Assembly (NCBI RefSeq): GCF_017310015.1
Contig: NZ_CP022297.1
Coordinates: 1,612,001-1,676,000, forward strand
Reading direction: 5' to 3'
Source: Marinobacterium iners
Lineage (GTDB): Bacteria > Pseudomonadota > Gammaproteobacteria > Pseudomonadales > Balneatricaceae
DNA length: 64,000 nt
In this document: piece by piece, positions 1-9,434 of the stretch
How the letters are laid out: each line of letters begins with the position of its first letter
Position numbering within the stretch: position 1 is the first letter of the stretch
The notes under the pieces: model-generated
Told to the model about the DNA's origin: nothing
The model's input: only the letters and a program-made list of their open reading frames with translations
The model's database searches: none
Translations under genes and position numbers: made by a program

Positions 1-82
1 GTGCTCTATCGGCGCTATCAAATGATCGATTAGCACGCCTGAATGATTGGCACATGTAAAACGCTGCCTGTACGAGATGTGG

Positions 83-111
83 TTGAGAACACCGATACAC
101 AGCTCTATAGT
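83..111 (+). promoter_or_regulatory. Candidate sigma-70 promoter for yjbQ
   Basis: TTGAGA at 83-88 and TATAGT at 106-111 are separated by 17 bases, close to consensus in both boxes and ideal in spacing. It points at yjbQ, whose start codon lies 32 bases downstream. Seen directly; promoter activity is inferred. Confidence 0.5.
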
Positions 112-142
112 CGTGCCATTCAGTTATCCATCGGTTCTTCAT

Positions 143-562
143 ATGTGGCATCAAACAACCATCAGTCTCAAGGCGCGACCTCGCGGCTTCCACCTTGTGA
201 CTGACGAGATCGAACAGGCACTGCCGGAATTACGCCGAGTCAGCACCGGCCTGCTGCATCTGTTATTGCAACACACCTCTGCAAGCCTGACGTTGAACGA
301 AAATGCCGACCCGACCGTTCGCGCTGATTTCGAGGCGTTTTTTAACCGCAATGTGCCGGAAAACGAACCCTACTACCAGCATACCTATGAAGGCCCTGAT
401 GACCTGCCTGCTCATTTCAAAAGCAGCATACTTGGCGTCAGTCTGGTGCTGCCTATTGCCAATGGGCAGTTGGCGCTGGGCACCTGGCAGGGGATCTATC
501 TGGGTGAACATCGTAATCGCGCTGGCCGCCGCACCCTCATCGCGACCCTACAGGGAGAGTAA
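143..562 (+). CDS. yjbQ: YjbQ family protein (UPF0047, secondary thiamine-phosphate synthase fold)
   Basis: The 139-aa product matches the YjbQ/UPF0047 family along its whole length: an opening MWHQTTISL, a central LLHLLLQHTSASLTLNEN block, and a closing GTWQGIYLGEHR and ATLQGE. Family members are small trimeric cytosolic proteins with weak thiamine-phosphate synthase activity; their main role is unclear. The frame is open upstream to 47, but family alignment supports the ATG at 143. The 32 extra upstream codons read as non-coding and cover the candidate promoter. The stop is two bases before the sbcD start, so the gene probably heads an operon with sbcD and sbcC. Confidence 0.92.
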   Translation: MWHQTTISLKARPRGFHLVTDEIEQALPELRRVSTGLLHLLLQHTSASLTLNENADPTVRADFEAFFNRNVPENEPYYQHTYEGPDDLPAHFKSSILGVSLVLPIANGQLALGTWQGIYLGEHRNRAGRRTLIATLQGE

Positions 563-564
563 CC

Positions 565-1920
565 GTGTCTGATCAGCCTTCACTGTTTGATGAAGAGATG
601 CTGCCGCAGCCTTCGGTGCCGGTTAGCTCGGCGCGCACGGAACGTACCCCGGCAAAGGCCAAAACCGGGGCCGAGGGGAGTCGTCAAACGTTGCGTGTCC
701 TGCACAGCTCCGACTGGCATCTGGGCCGATTACTGTACGGCCAGAAGCGCTACGATGAATTTGCCGCCTTTCTTGACTGGATGTTGGCACAGATCGAGCA
801 TCTGAATGTCGGGGTACTGCTGATCGCCGGCGACCTGTTTGATACCACTACCCCGAGCAACCGGGCGCAGGCGCTTTATTACCGCTTTCTGCACCAGGTG
901 GCGCGCTCGCGCTGTCGTCATGTGGTGATCATTGGCGGCAATCATGATTCTCCCAGCTTTTTGAATGCACCGTCCGGTTTGCTCAAGGCGCTGGATGTGC
1001 ATGTGGTCGGTGCTGCCTGTGACAATCCGGTAGATGAAGTGGTATTGCTGAAAGCCAAAAATGGCGCACCTGAAGCAATTATCTGTGCCGTTCCTTACCT
1101 GCGTGATCGTGATATTCGCCAGAGCGAAGCGGGCGAAAGCCTTGAGGACAAGGACCGGAAACTGGTGCAGGGCATTCGTGAGCATTATGCGCAGGTCTGT
1201 GTCGCTGCCGAAGAGCTGCGAGAGTCACTGCAGGTGGATGTGCCGCTGATCGGCATGGGCCATCTGTTTGCCGCTGGTGGCAAAACGCTTGATGGCGATG
1301 GGGTGCGTGATCTTTATGTGGGATCTCTGGCGCAGGTGGGTGTGGATGCCTTTCCCGATTGCCTTGATTATGTGGCACTGGGGCACCTGCATGTACCTCA
1401 GGCCGTGTCGGGCTGCGAGCAGATTCGTTACAGTGGCTCACCGCTGGCCATGGGATTTGGGGAAGCGAAACAACAGAAAAGCCTGTGCCTGATCGAGTTT
1501 GAAGGACGTCGCCCACAGCTTGAATTGATCGATATCCCGCGTTTTCAAAGGCTGGAGCGGATCAAGGGTGATCAGGCTCAACTGAGTGCCGCACTGGACA
1601 AGCTGGCGCAGGAGCAAACCTCGATCTGGCTGGAAGTGCTGTACGAAGGCGAGCAGGTGGCAGCCGACCTGCGCGACTGGCTGGAACAGCATACCGATGG
1701 CACCCAGCTGACCATACTGAGGGTCCGCAACAACCGGGTAGTGGAGCGCATTCTGGCGCGCAGCGGTGAAGAGGAGACGCTGGATGATCTGGAGCCGATG
1801 CAAGTATTCGAGCGTGCGCTTGAACTGCATCAGGTACCCGAGACGCAACAGGATGAACTGAAGCGTCTGTTTGGCAGCGTGCTGCAATCCATGGCCGAGC
1901 AGGACCATCGTGCCGAATAG
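565..1920 (+). CDS. sbcD: Exonuclease subunit SbcD
   Basis: Nuclease subunit of the SbcCD (Mre11-Rad50-like) complex, which cleaves hairpins and processes DNA ends. The metallophosphoesterase motifs are in order: SSDWHLGR (D50, H52), AGDLFDT, GGNHDSP, GMGHLF and ALGHLH. At 451 aa it is longer than the usual roughly 400 aa because about 43 residues precede the first motif. The GTG start at 565 has AGGGAGAG just upstream and begins two bases after yjbQ, so the extension is probably real. It contains QPSLF at residues 4-8, resembling a sliding-clamp-binding pentapeptide. sbcC follows 24 bases after the stop. Confidence 0.93.
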   Translation: MSDQPSLFDEEMLPQPSVPVSSARTERTPAKAKTGAEGSRQTLRVLHSSDWHLGRLLYGQKRYDEFAAFLDWMLAQIEHLNVGVLLIAGDLFDTTTPSNRAQALYYRFLHQVARSRCRHVVIIGGNHDSPSFLNAPSGLLKALDVHVVGAACDNPVDEVVLLKAKNGAPEAIICAVPYLRDRDIRQSEAGESLEDKDRKLVQGIREHYAQVCVAAEELRESLQVDVPLIGMGHLFAAGGKTLDGDGVRDLYVGSLAQVGVDAFPDCLDYVALGHLHVPQAVSGCEQIRYSGSPLAMGFGEAKQQKSLCLIEFEGRRPQLELIDIPRFQRLERIKGDQAQLSAALDKLAQEQTSIWLEVLYEGEQVAADLRDWLEQHTDGTQLTILRVRNNRVVERILARSGEEETLDDLEPMQVFERALELHQVPETQQDELKRLFGSVLQSMAEQDHRAE

Positions 1921-1944
1921 GCGCCTGCGTCAGAGAGACACACA

Positions 1945-4900
1945 ATGCGTATTCTTCAGATCCGTTTCAAAAACCTCAACTCCCTGGCCGGTGAATGGCA
2001 GATCGACCTGACCGATCCCGCCTATATCAGCGATGGCATCTTTGCGATTACCGGCCCTACGGGGGCGGGAAAATCGACCCTGCTGGATGCGATCTGTCTG
2101 GCACTGTACGGGCGCACGCCGCGCCAAAGCCGGGTTAATGCCAGTCAGAATGAGGTGATGTCACGTCAGACCGGCGAGTGCTTTGCCGAGGTGCTGTTTG
2201 AAACCCCGCAGGGGCGCTGGCGTTGCCACTGGAGCCAGCACCGCAGCCGCAAACAGGCCGATGGCGCGCTGCAACAGCCCAAACACGAGATTGTAGACGC
2301 CGATGCCGACAAGGTGCTGCATACCAAGCTCAAGGATGTGGCCGACACCATTGAGCGCCTCACCGGTATGGATTTCGACCGTTTCACCCGCTCCATGCTG
2401 CTCGCGCAGGGCGGCTTTGCGGCCTTTTTGCAGGCCGACGCCGACGAGCGCGCGCCCATTCTGGAACAGATCACCGGCACCTCGATCTATTCCGATATCT
2501 CTGTCGCGGTGCATCGTCGAAGGGGCGAGGAGCGACAGAGACTCGATCACTTGAAAGCCGCCCAGTCCGGCCTGCAGCTGCTGGATGAGGAGGAAGAAGC
2601 CACACTGTCACGGCAATTGGCCGAGCTGTCAGAGCAGGTACAGCAGCAGTCAAACATGATCGGGCAGCAGCAAACCCTGCTCAACTGGCGACAGCAGCTG
2701 GACCGGGAATCCCGGCAGGCCGCGCAACTGAAACAACAGTGGCATGAACTGGAGCAGGCACAACAGGCGTTTGCGCCGCAACAGCAACAGCTGGAGCAGG
2801 CGCTGCGAGCGGAGGCACTCAGGCCTGCCTATGAGCCGCTGCGTCAGCGCCGGGGCGACCTGCAGCGCGCGCAAGAGCAGCTTGACCCGCTTCAGGCAGG
2901 ACTTCCGGCCCTGCAGGACGCCGCTGATGCGGTGCTAGCCCGGCAACAACAGGCACAGGCGCATCTGCAGCAGGCGGAAGCTGAGCTGGAACGCCAACAA
3001 CCCCTGCTGCGTCAATTACAGGAGCAGGACTGGAAACTGCGTGAGCAGCAGGCGCAGGTGGCACAGTTAAGCGCCCGCCTGCCAGCCGAGCTGCTTGAAG
3101 GGGCAGCACCTGACCCGGCAACGCTGGAGGCCGCCATCGAGCGTGATGAGCAGGCACTGCACGCGGCTCTGGCCGGCAGTACCCGCGTACAGATACAGCA
3201 GCAACAGGATCAGATTCGCAGTCGTGGCGAGCAGTTGGGTGAACTGCGTAACCGAGTGCAACAGGCCGATGAGCTGAAACAGGCACAGCAGGAGGCCGCT
3301 CATAAGCGCGCGGCACTTAAACCGGAACAGGATCGGATACAACAGTCGCTTGAACAACAGCACGCTGAAGAAAGCAGGCTGCAGCAGGAGCAACTGGACC
3401 TGCAGAAGCTGCAGCGGCTGGCTGAGCGGATTGCCGACTTGGAGCAGCAACGCCGTGAGCTGGAGCCGGGTAAACCCTGTCCACTGTGTGGTTCGGAGCA
3501 GCATCCTTGGCGCAGCGAGCAGCCACCGCAACTGACCGAAGAAAAAGCCCGCTTGCAGCGTCTGGAACAACAACTGACCGCCTTGCGCAGCGAACTGCAG
3601 GCGCTGGCAGTACAGCAGGCGCGACTGGAACAGGACGAGAAGGGGCTGCGCCAGCAGGAGGCTGACAACAGCCAGCGCCTGGAAGCGCTTCAGGCCCCGA
3701 TTCAACACTGTCTGCAACTGCTGGCGTTGGATACTTGTCCAGCGCCGGATGAGATCGAGCAGGTGCAACAGGCCGCCCGTCAGCAGTGGGGCGAGTTGCG
3801 CGACCGGCTGGCTGAAATTGACCGGCTGGAGCAGGCCCTGAAGCAGCAACGAGCCGAACAGGAGCGCGTGCAACAACGACTGGCACTGGATGCGGCACGG
3901 GCTGATTTGACTCAACTGCAACAGCAGCGACAGGCACTTTCACCAGAGCCGGATACGGTAGCGTTTGAACAGCGCCTGCAGCAGGCAATACGTCAGGCGC
4001 GTCAGGCGCAGGAACAGGCGCAGGCTGCTGCCATTGAACAGCAGAACAGCCTCAACCGCCGCCAGCAGCAGATCAGTGACCTCAAGCGCCATATGACGGA
4101 CTTGAACACCGAAATGGCTCAAATGCAGCAGGCCTTCGATGCCGCACTGGCGCAAAGCCAGTTTGCCGACGAGCAGACATTACAGGCGGCACTGTTGCCG
4201 GAAGCGTCGCTCAAAACGTTGCAGCAGGCGGCTGATAGATTGAAAGCGGACGCGGCACGCTTGCAGGCGTTGCAGGAGCAGTGCCAAAGCAGCCTGCAGT
4301 TGCTGCAACAGCAGGCTTTGACCGAGCAGAGCAGTGCAGAACTGGCAGCGGCACTTGAACAGCTTACGTCAGAGCACGGACTGTTGTTGGAAAAACGCGG
4401 CAGCCTGCAGCAGACATTGAACATCAATACCGAACGCAAGGCGCAGTTCGGTGCCCAGCAACAGGCGATCGATGCCCAGCAGCGTGAATTGGAGCGCTGG
4501 GATACCCTGCATGCCCTGATTGGCTCGGCAGATGGCAAAAAATTCCGTAACTTCGCTCAGGGGCTGACTTTTGAACTGATGATCGGTCACGCCAACCGCC
4601 AGCTGCAGAAAATGTCTGACCGCTATCTGCTGGTACGTGATGCCGAGCAGCCGCTGGAGCTGAACGTGATCGACAACTATCAGGCGGGCGAAATCCGTTC
4701 TACCAAAAACCTGTCAGGTGGTGAAAGCTTCCTCATCAGCCTGGCGCTGGCGCTGGGGCTGTCCGGCATGGCCAGCCGCAACGTTCGTGTTGACTCGCTG
4801 TTTCTGGACGAGGGGTTCGGCACCCTGGACGAAGAGGCGCTGGAAACGGCACTGGATACCCTGTCCGGCCTGCAGCAGGAAGGCAAGCTGATCGGCGTCA

Positions 4901-5013
4901 TCTCCCATGTTCAGGCACTGAAAGACCGCATTGCCACGCGCATTGAGGTTCAGCCGATCAGCGGTGGACGCAGTCGCATCAGCGGCCCAGGGTGTTCAGC
5001 GCTAACCGGCTGA
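1945..5013 (+). CDS. sbcC: Exonuclease subunit SbcC
   Basis: Rad50-like ATPase partner of SbcD, 1022 aa. Walker A is GPTGAGKST at about residues 37-45. Two very long Gln/Leu/Glu-rich coiled-coil arms flank a zinc hook, CPLC, with C512 and C515. The C-terminal half carries the ABC signature LSGGESFLISL and Walker B FLDEGFGTLDEE. The order ATPase, coil, hook, coil, ATPase and the length fit the family. The arms are unusually rich in glutamine, which produces many spurious antisense reading frames here. It is co-directional with sbcD and presumably co-transcribed. Confidence 0.95.
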   Translation: MRILQIRFKNLNSLAGEWQIDLTDPAYISDGIFAITGPTGAGKSTLLDAICLALYGRTPRQSRVNASQNEVMSRQTGECFAEVLFETPQGRWRCHWSQHRSRKQADGALQQPKHEIVDADADKVLHTKLKDVADTIERLTGMDFDRFTRSMLLAQGGFAAFLQADADERAPILEQITGTSIYSDISVAVHRRRGEERQRLDHLKAAQSGLQLLDEEEEATLSRQLAELSEQVQQQSNMIGQQQTLLNWRQQLDRESRQAAQLKQQWHELEQAQQAFAPQQQQLEQALRAEALRPAYEPLRQRRGDLQRAQEQLDPLQAGLPALQDAADAVLARQQQAQAHLQQAEAELERQQPLLRQLQEQDWKLREQQAQVAQLSARLPAELLEGAAPDPATLEAAIERDEQALHAALAGSTRVQIQQQQDQIRSRGEQLGELRNRVQQADELKQAQQEAAHKRAALKPEQDRIQQSLEQQHAEESRLQQEQLDLQKLQRLAERIADLEQQRRELEPGKPCPLCGSEQHPWRSEQPPQLTEEKARLQRLEQQLTALRSELQALAVQQARLEQDEKGLRQQEADNSQRLEALQAPIQHCLQLLALDTCPAPDEIEQVQQAARQQWGELRDRLAEIDRLEQALKQQRAEQERVQQRLALDAARADLTQLQQQRQALSPEPDTVAFEQRLQQAIRQARQAQEQAQAAAIEQQNSLNRRQQQISDLKRHMTDLNTEMAQMQQAFDAALAQSQFADEQTLQAALLPEASLKTLQQAADRLKADAARLQALQEQCQSSLQLLQQQALTEQSSAELAAALEQLTSEHGLLLEKRGSLQQTLNINTERKAQFGAQQQAIDAQQRELERWDTLHALIGSADGKKFRNFAQGLTFELMIGHANRQLQKMSDRYLLVRDAEQPLELNVIDNYQAGEIRSTKNLSGGESFLISLALALGLSGMASRNVRVDSLFLDEGFGTLDEEALETALDTLSGLQQEGKLIGVISHVQALKDRIATRIEVQPISGGRSRISGPGCSALTG

Positions 5014-5073
5014 ATCAACTGGACTTTACGATCCCTGCCTCTATGCTGAAGGAAACAAGAAGAGGGGAGCGGG

Positions 5074-6177
5074 ATGGATTCGGTTTGGCGAGAACTGTTT
5101 GGCCAGCAACGTAGCCTGGAACTGCAGCTGCCATCTGCGCTGCTTGAACCGCTGGAACGGCTGCTGGAGCAGGCGTCTGACAGCTGGGATCAGGCACGCG
5201 ACTGGCAACCCCAGCTGGTACGAGCACTACAGCAGTTGTCATTGCCGGGTTGGCTGATTGCTCAGCTGCTGAGCGATCACAATGACCTGCTGTATCGGGT
5301 CGCCATAGATGAAGCGATGGACGAGATGCAGGCCGAAGGCTGGGGCCCGGCGCCTGTACGTTTCTGTGTGCTGGTGATGGGGTCGGGTGGGCGTCATGAA
5401 AGCCTGCTGCACCCGGATCAAGACAACGCGCTGATTCTGGAAGACTACCCCCTTGAGCGCCACAACGAGATCGATGCCTGGTTTCGCACACTGGCCGAGC
5501 GCTTCACCGCCCGCCTGGACCAGGCCGGCATTCCCTACTGCAAGGGTGACGTGATGGCCTCGCGCCCGCTCTGGCGCAAGCCGATCAGCGAATGGAAAGA
5601 GCAGATGCGGCTCTGGATGGCGACTCGGCGGGTCAAGCTGGTTCAGCTCTGCAATATTTTGTTTGATTTCGCACCGGTGTACGGTGATGCAACCCTGGCA
5701 CAGCAGCTGCGCGATGCGATTCAGGCACATGTGCCAACAGCGGGGTTGTTTCTGCACGAAATGGCCGAGCTGTTTGATGAGTCGCCGGTGGCACTGGATC
5801 GCTTCGAACGCCTGCAGGGAGATGGCAAGGATGCCCCGCACCCGAATGCACTGAACCTCAAGCGGCAGGGGTTGTTGCCACTGACCGCAGCACTGCGCCT
5901 GCTGGCACTGAAAAAGGGCTGCCCCGAGGTGTCCTGCCGGGCACGTCTTGCCTGGCTCGATCAGGCCGGGGGGTTGCAAGCGGGGCAGGCAAGGGTACTG
6001 ACTCAGGTATTTGAGCGCTTGCTGGACAGGTTACTGCAGGCTCAACTGGAACGGGCGGAAGGTGACGGGCTACCGGACAACTGGATTGATCAGGCTCAGC
6101 TGGACGACTTTGAACAGCGCCAACTACAGTGGGATTTGAAACAGATTCGGGGACTTCAACAGAAAGCTGTGGGATAA
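5074..6177 (+). CDS. DUF294 putative nucleotidyltransferase
   Basis: A 367-aa protein with a GlnD-like nucleotidyltransferase core: VMGSGGR at about residues 101-107, then HPDQDNA at 114-119 (the D-x-D metal site), and a helical substrate-binding C-terminal half. Family knowledge: DUF294 proteins often carry N-terminal cyclic-nucleotide and CBS domains and sit beside acetate/pyruvate-type SLC5 transporters. This copy lacks the CBS part but lies next to an SLC5-kinase operon, which suggests a regulatory link (inference). The ATG at 5074 follows a purine-rich GAGGGGAGCGGG. The substrate is unknown. Confidence 0.8.
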   Translation: MDSVWRELFGQQRSLELQLPSALLEPLERLLEQASDSWDQARDWQPQLVRALQQLSLPGWLIAQLLSDHNDLLYRVAIDEAMDEMQAEGWGPAPVRFCVLVMGSGGRHESLLHPDQDNALILEDYPLERHNEIDAWFRTLAERFTARLDQAGIPYCKGDVMASRPLWRKPISEWKEQMRLWMATRRVKLVQLCNILFDFAPVYGDATLAQQLRDAIQAHVPTAGLFLHEMAELFDESPVALDRFERLQGDGKDAPHPNALNLKRQGLLPLTAALRLLALKKGCPEVSCRARLAWLDQAGGLQAGQARVLTQVFERLLDRLLQAQLERAEGDGLPDNWIDQAQLDDFEQRQLQWDLKQIRGLQQKAVG

Positions 6178-6198
6178 GAATAATTTGCATTCATGGGT

Positions 6199-6251
6199 TG
6201 TAATGAGAATGTTTGTTATTTATATTGGATGCATAAATGATATCTATTCTC
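6199..6251. promoter_or_regulatory. Tandem Fur-box-like sites upstream of bfd
   Basis: Two stretches resemble the 19-bp Fur box GATAATGATAATCATTATC: positions 6199-6217 match at 11 of 19 and positions 6233-6251 at 12 of 19, counted by hand. They share an inverted AATGAGAAT (6202-6210) and ATTCTCAT (6246-6253). Iron-regulated bfd genes are commonly Fur-repressed, so the location fits. Fur binding is inferred. Confidence 0.5.
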
Positions 6252-6274
6252 ATGCCTTTAGTGGTGAATGGCTG

Positions 6275-6505
6275 ATGATCGTATGTATTTGTAAAAGAGT
6301 CAGTGACCGCCAGATCCGCCAGATGGTGGACGAGGGTGCCAGCTCACTGCGCGATATTCGCAAGGCAACCGGACTGGGTACACAGTGTGGTAAATGTGTC
6401 TGCGAAACGAGGGACATACTGCGCGAGCTGAACGGCCAGGACAGCAACCCGCTGAGGGATCTGGCCGCGCTGGCATACGAGCTTCCCTCAACCGCAACTG
6501 CCTGA
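6275..6505 (+). CDS. bfd: Bacterioferritin-associated ferredoxin
   Basis: A 76-aa [2Fe-2S] protein with the Bfd cysteine pattern: C4-x-C6 near the N-terminus and C38-x-x-C41 in GTQCGKC. Family role: it reduces bacterioferritin and so releases stored iron. The frame is open upstream, but MIVCIC at 6275 matches the family start; the earlier ATGs lie within the Fur-like region. No bacterioferritin gene is visible nearby. The 3' end overlaps the convergent histidine-kinase gene by 18 bases. Confidence 0.88.
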   Translation: MIVCICKRVSDRQIRQMVDEGASSLRDIRKATGLGTQCGKCVCETRDILRELNGQDSNPLRDLAALAYELPSTATA

Positions 6506-9250
6506 AGGATTGTCTTCTTCCGGCGCTTTTGGCAATTCCATTATCAGGCAGGCACCCCCCAGCTGCTGCGGGTCATCTACCCATAGACGTCCACCCAGAT
6601 GGCTGATGATACCGCGGCTGATTGGCAATCCGAGTCCGGTCCCCCGTGGGCGTGTGCCGGCAGGCTGGCCTTCTTCCTTGCGCGCCTGCTCGATCTGATG
6701 AAACTTCTCGAACACCTTCTCGCGCTCCGGTTCGGCAATGCCGGGACCGTTGTCCTCCACCCGGATGCGGTAATGTTTTTTGTACGGAGCCAGCGCCAGC
6801 AACACCTGTGAGTCCGCGTCGCTGGCAAACTTGCTGGCGTTATCGAGCAGGTTGATCAGTACCTGCTGCAGCCGGTCGGGGTCGGCAATCACCGGGCAGG
6901 GGGCGTCCGGCAGCTTCAATGTCAGCTCCACTCCGCGATCCTCATACAGCCGAGTAACTGCATCCACCGATTGCTGTACCAGCTGAACCAGGTCACAACG
7001 CTCGGGGTTAAGTGTCATACGGCCTGATTCCAGCCGCGCCAGATCAAGAATCTCTTCGATCAGGCGTGACAGGCGCTCGCTCTCGCGGACGATAATCTCC
7101 AGAAAGTGCTGTTGCTTCTCAACCGGCATGGCCTCTGCATCGCGCAGTATCTCGGCAAAGGCGCGGATGGAGGTCAGTGGCGTACGCAGCTCATGACTTA
7201 CCATGGCCACGAACTCATCCTTGAGCCGGTCCAGTTCGCGCAGGCGTTCATTGGCGCTGCGCAGTTCTTCCCCGATCTGGGCCAGCTCAGACGATTTCTG
7301 CTCCAGCCGTCGGTTGTACTCCAGCGTTTGTGACGTGGTATCCAGAATGCTGAGGATCGAGGGCATATCCAGCGCTTCACCCCGCACCACCGAGTTGATC
7401 AGGATGCGTGCCGTCGCACTGCCCAGTGCGCCGGTCAGGCCCTGTTCGGCAGCGGCGATCATGGCGGGTGTAGCGGCACTGTCGTCCCCCGGCTCCGGTT
7501 GTTGTCCCAACAGTCTGCGGGTGGCGGGCTGGCCCAGATAACGGCTGAGCAGCATGAACAGTTCATACCGGCTGGCCTGGCCCTGCCAGATCGGGGCCTG
7601 TTCCGCTTCGGGTCGCAGCGCGTTGGTGAACAGTGCGGCCTGCGTCTGCTCCATGTGGCTCTGGCGGCTGAACAGCGAGATGCCCACCAGCAGTCCCACA
7701 TTCACCAGCATGCTCCAGAACAGCGCATGGGTATAGATATCCCAGCCTTCCAGCCCAAACAGGGCGTAGGGGCGCAGCAGTTCAATGCCGAAGGGACCAT
7801 GCTCAATAAAGCTGACATCGAGCCAGCCCGACAGGGCAAAGCCGGGAATCAGCAGGGTCCAAGCCCACACCAGCGTACCGGCAATCATGCCGATTGCGGC
7901 GCCATTACGACTGGCACCGCGCCAGTAAAGCCCCAGCAGCAACGCCGGCGCAAACTGTGCAGCGGCCGCAAACGACACCAGCCCGATGGTGACCAGACTG
8001 TACGCCTCACCGATCAGGGCATGGTAGAGATAGCCCAGAATCAGAATCAGGATGATGGCCACCCGACGAATGCCCAGCAGCCAGCCGGAAAGGTCAGGGC
8101 GGCTGGCCAGCTGCAGGCTGCGCCAGCGCAACAGCAGCGGCATGACCAGCTGGTTGCTGACCATGGTCGAGAGGGCAATGGTTTCGACAATCATCATGCT
8201 GGTTGCGGCTGAAAGCCCGCCGATAAACACCAGCAACGGCAGTGCCTGCAGGCCTGCCGAGAGCGGCAGTGTCAGCACAAAGTTGTCCGGCTCACCGGTC
8301 GCGCTGCCCCCCAGCAGCCCGGCCAGTGCAATCGGAATCACGAACAGGTTGATCAGCAGCAGATACAGCGGAAACAGCCAGCAGGCGCGGCGCAGGTGCT
8401 GTTCGTTCACATTCTCGACCACCAGTACCTGAAACTGGCGTGGCAGGGTGATAAAGGCCAGTGTGGCGAGCATCAGCGTACCGAACCAGCCCAGTGCGCC
8501 ACCGGGAATCTGGTCCAGGCCAAAACGCTGCCCCAGGTGCGGCAGTTCGGCAGCGGCACTGGCCATCAGGTCATGAGGGCCGGAGTAGAGCACAAAGGTG
8601 GCGAAAAACCCTACGGACAGAAAGGCGAACAGCTTCACCAGTGATTCAAAGGCGATGGCTGTGACCATCCCTTCATGCCGCTCGCTGGCATCCAGATGTC
8701 GGGTGCCAAACAGAATGATGAACACCGCCAACACCAGCGATACCCAGAACGCCTTGTCGCTGAGAAAGCCGCTCAGCGAAAGCTGCGGCAGCGTCTGATC
8801 CGGGTACTCGGTCAGAATCGCGTAGCTGACGGTGATCGCCTTCAGTTGCAGGGCGATGTAGGGCATGATCGCGATCACTGCGATCAGGGCTACCAGCGCG
8901 CCCAGGCCACCGCTTTTGCCGTAGCGGGCGCTGATGAAGTCGGCAATGGAAGTGATGCGCTGGGCGCGGGCGATGCGGATCATCTTGCGGATCAGCATCC
9001 AGCCGCACAGCATCGCCAGCGTGGGGCCAAGATAGATCAGCAGAAAACTCAGGCCCGTGGTGGCGGCGCGGCCCACGCTGCCGTAAAAGGTCCAGGCGGT
9101 GCAATACACGGCAATCGACAGCGCATACACGGTGGGCGAATTGACCAGCGAGCGACGCTGTTCGGCGCGGCGATCCCCCCAGGCGGCAATGACGAACAGC
9201 AAGGCCAGATAGCTGAACGCGACGATGAGGACGGTGACATCACTCCTCAT
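6488..9250 (-). CDS. Sodium:solute symporter-histidine kinase fusion (CbrA-like)
   Basis: A 920-aa protein. The first 520 or so residues form an SLC5/SSS transporter with about 13 membrane segments. A linker with the coiled coil LEQKSSELAQIGEELRSANE follows, then a DHp domain with VSHELRTPL (phospho-acceptor His near residue 686) and an HATPase domain with VEDNGPGIAEP and GTGLGLPISRG. This is the CbrA/SLC5-kinase architecture, in which the transporter part senses or imports a substrate and the kinase signals. No NtrC-type CbrB partner lies alongside; the only response regulator is the single-domain one at the head of the operon. The start overlaps the upstream small gene by 11 bases. The substrate is unknown; acetate, pyruvate or an amino acid are possible. 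Confidence 0.9.
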   Translation of the reverse strand: MRSDVTVLIVAFSYLALLFVIAAWGDRRAEQRRSLVNSPTVYALSIAVYCTAWTFYGSVGRAATTGLSFLLIYLGPTLAMLCGWMLIRKMIRIARAQRITSIADFISARYGKSGGLGALVALIAVIAIMPYIALQLKAITVSYAILTEYPDQTLPQLSLSGFLSDKAFWVSLVLAVFIILFGTRHLDASERHEGMVTAIAFESLVKLFAFLSVGFFATFVLYSGPHDLMASAAAELPHLGQRFGLDQIPGGALGWFGTLMLATLAFITLPRQFQVLVVENVNEQHLRRACWLFPLYLLLINLFVIPIALAGLLGGSATGEPDNFVLTLPLSAGLQALPLLVFIGGLSAATSMMIVETIALSTMVSNQLVMPLLLRWRSLQLASRPDLSGWLLGIRRVAIILILILGYLYHALIGEAYSLVTIGLVSFAAAAQFAPALLLGLYWRGASRNGAAIGMIAGTLVWAWTLLIPGFALSGWLDVSFIEHGPFGIELLRPYALFGLEGWDIYTHALFWSMLVNVGLLVGISLFSRQSHMEQTQAALFTNALRPEAEQAPIWQGQASRYELFMLLSRYLGQPATRRLLGQQPEPGDDSAATPAMIAAAEQGLTGALGSATARILINSVVRGEALDMPSILSILDTTSQTLEYNRRLEQKSSELAQIGEELRSANERLRELDRLKDEFVAMVSHELRTPLTSIRAFAEILRDAEAMPVEKQQHFLEIIVRESERLSRLIEEILDLARLESGRMTLNPERCDLVQLVQQSVDAVTRLYEDRGVELTLKLPDAPCPVIADPDRLQQVLINLLDNASKFASDADSQVLLALAPYKKHYRIRVEDNGPGIAEPEREKVFEKFHQIEQARKEEGQPAGTRPRGTGLGLPISRGIISHLGGRLWVDDPQQLGGACLIMELPKAPEEDNPSGSCG

Positions 9251-9434
9251 GGGGACGCTCCAGAATCAGGGCTGCCAACAAAATCAGCACCGCCCAGATC
9301 AGATAGATGATCAGCGGCAGGGTGGAAAAGCCCGAGCTGCCTTCACGATCGAACAGTAACAGCAGTGGCGGTGAAAACAGCAGCAGGGCCAGTAATGTCA
9401 GCGCCAGCAGGCGGTTCTGTTCGTTGCGTTTCAT
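9240..9434 (-). CDS. Small two-helix membrane protein, CbrX-like
   Basis: A 64-aa protein with two hydrophobic segments (about residues 9-27 and 38-57) and charged ends. It overlaps the upstream exonuclease gene by 4 bases and the downstream symporter-kinase gene by 11 bases, so translational coupling is likely. In Pseudomonas a similar tiny membrane ORF, CbrX, sits directly before cbrA and is coupled to it. The resemblance here rests on position, size and topology rather than on clear sequence identity. It may be an accessory subunit of the SLC5 part. Confidence 0.7.
   Translation of the reverse strand: MKRNEQNRLLALTLLALLLFSPPLLLLFDREGSSGFSTLPLIIYLIWAVLILLAALILERPHEE

Noticed and set aside
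1..33. Reading frame open from the window edge ending in TAG at 31-33
   Set aside because: Ten codons are too few to tell a gene end from chance.
3067..3921. Leu/Gln-rich minus-strand frame inside sbcC
   Set aside because: Artefact of the CAG-rich coiled-coil coding sequence on the other strand.
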